The position numbers were made by a program, and so were the translations under genes. A stretch of DNA of 36,045 nucleotides, from the NCBI GenBank assembly GCA_900754275.1, contig CAAECF010000105.1:1-36045 (forward strand). Reading direction: 5' to 3'. The notes below the pieces were generated by a model. It was given only the letters and a program-made list of their open reading frames with translations, did not search any database and was not told the origin of the DNA. Positions 34,460 through 36,045 of this stretch are shown in pieces (position 1 is the first letter of the stretch; each line of letters opens with the position of its first letter). The DNA comes from an uncultured Collinsella sp. (GTDB taxonomy: Bacteria; Actinomycetota; Coriobacteriia; Coriobacteriales; Coriobacteriaceae).

Positions 34460-34464
34460 GTGCC

Positions 34465-35946
<1,482 letters not shown>

Positions 35947-35976
35947 AGTAGTCACGGAGATATTCAACAATCGAAT

Positions 35977-36001
35977 CGGCAAGGGCTGTCCCTAACTGCC
36001 G
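35977..36001 (+). terminator. Hairpin after gltD
   Basis: CGGCA (35977-35981) pairs with TGCCG (35997-36001), and AGGG with CCCT inside. No T-run follows, so termination is doubtful; it may be an mRNA 3'-end hairpin or part of a repeat. Confidence 0.35.
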
Positions 36002-36045
36002 GCACAGACGATATGAGCAGGACATAAAACATTGAGAGCCCCTGC

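Overview
The window looks like a chromosome segment of a high-GC gut actinobacterium of the class Coriobacteriia, most likely Collinsella or a close relative. This is an inference from several features: the codon use, the split transketolase, ribosomal protein L31 with a long Ala/Lys/Glu tail, the gene order secA-prfB-YitT-tkt-ftsEX-rnr, and palindromic intergenic repeats. No 16S gene is present, so the genus is not proven.

Layout. Positions 1-1456 (minus strand) hold the 5' part of a citrate synthase gene, cut by the window edge, and an ACT-domain protein. Positions 1853-8835 form an accessory island: a tyrosine-integrase remnant, a DUF2975-like membrane protein with a small XRE regulator, and, divergently, a secreted four-cysteine peptide followed by an unusual ABC exporter set. 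That set consists of a tandem-duplicated permease, an ATPase, and a permease-ATPase fusion. This is the best candidate for a poorly described system: a putative bacteriocin/peptide export and immunity locus.

Positions 8910-21651 are core genome: L31 with a structured leader, secA, prfB, a YitT-family protein, the two transketolase halves, ftsE-ftsX and RNase R. Several carry oddities. FtsE has an N-terminal Pro/Ala/Gln-rich extension of about 170 residues, RF2 has SPT where SPF is expected, and a 119-bp nested palindrome lies before ftsE.

Positions 21715-26964 are mixed: a lone serine recombinase, a VanZ-like protein, an ArsC/Spx-like protein, a hypothetical protein, tRNA-Gln(CUG) and tRNA-Glu(CUC), a TPR protein overlapping smpB, and a flavin reductase-like protein next to a separately transcribed rubredoxin. 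Positions 27030-29577 hold mntH and gpmA (minus strand), bracketed on both sides by pairs of related palindromes sharing the core TCTCRATCTGTAACA. From 29762 to 35946 lies the gltB-gltD glutamate synthase operon.

Most core genes serve housekeeping: protein export (SecA), translation termination and rescue (RF2, SmpB), RNA decay (RNase R), division (FtsEX), pentose phosphates (transketolase) and nitrogen assimilation (GltBD).
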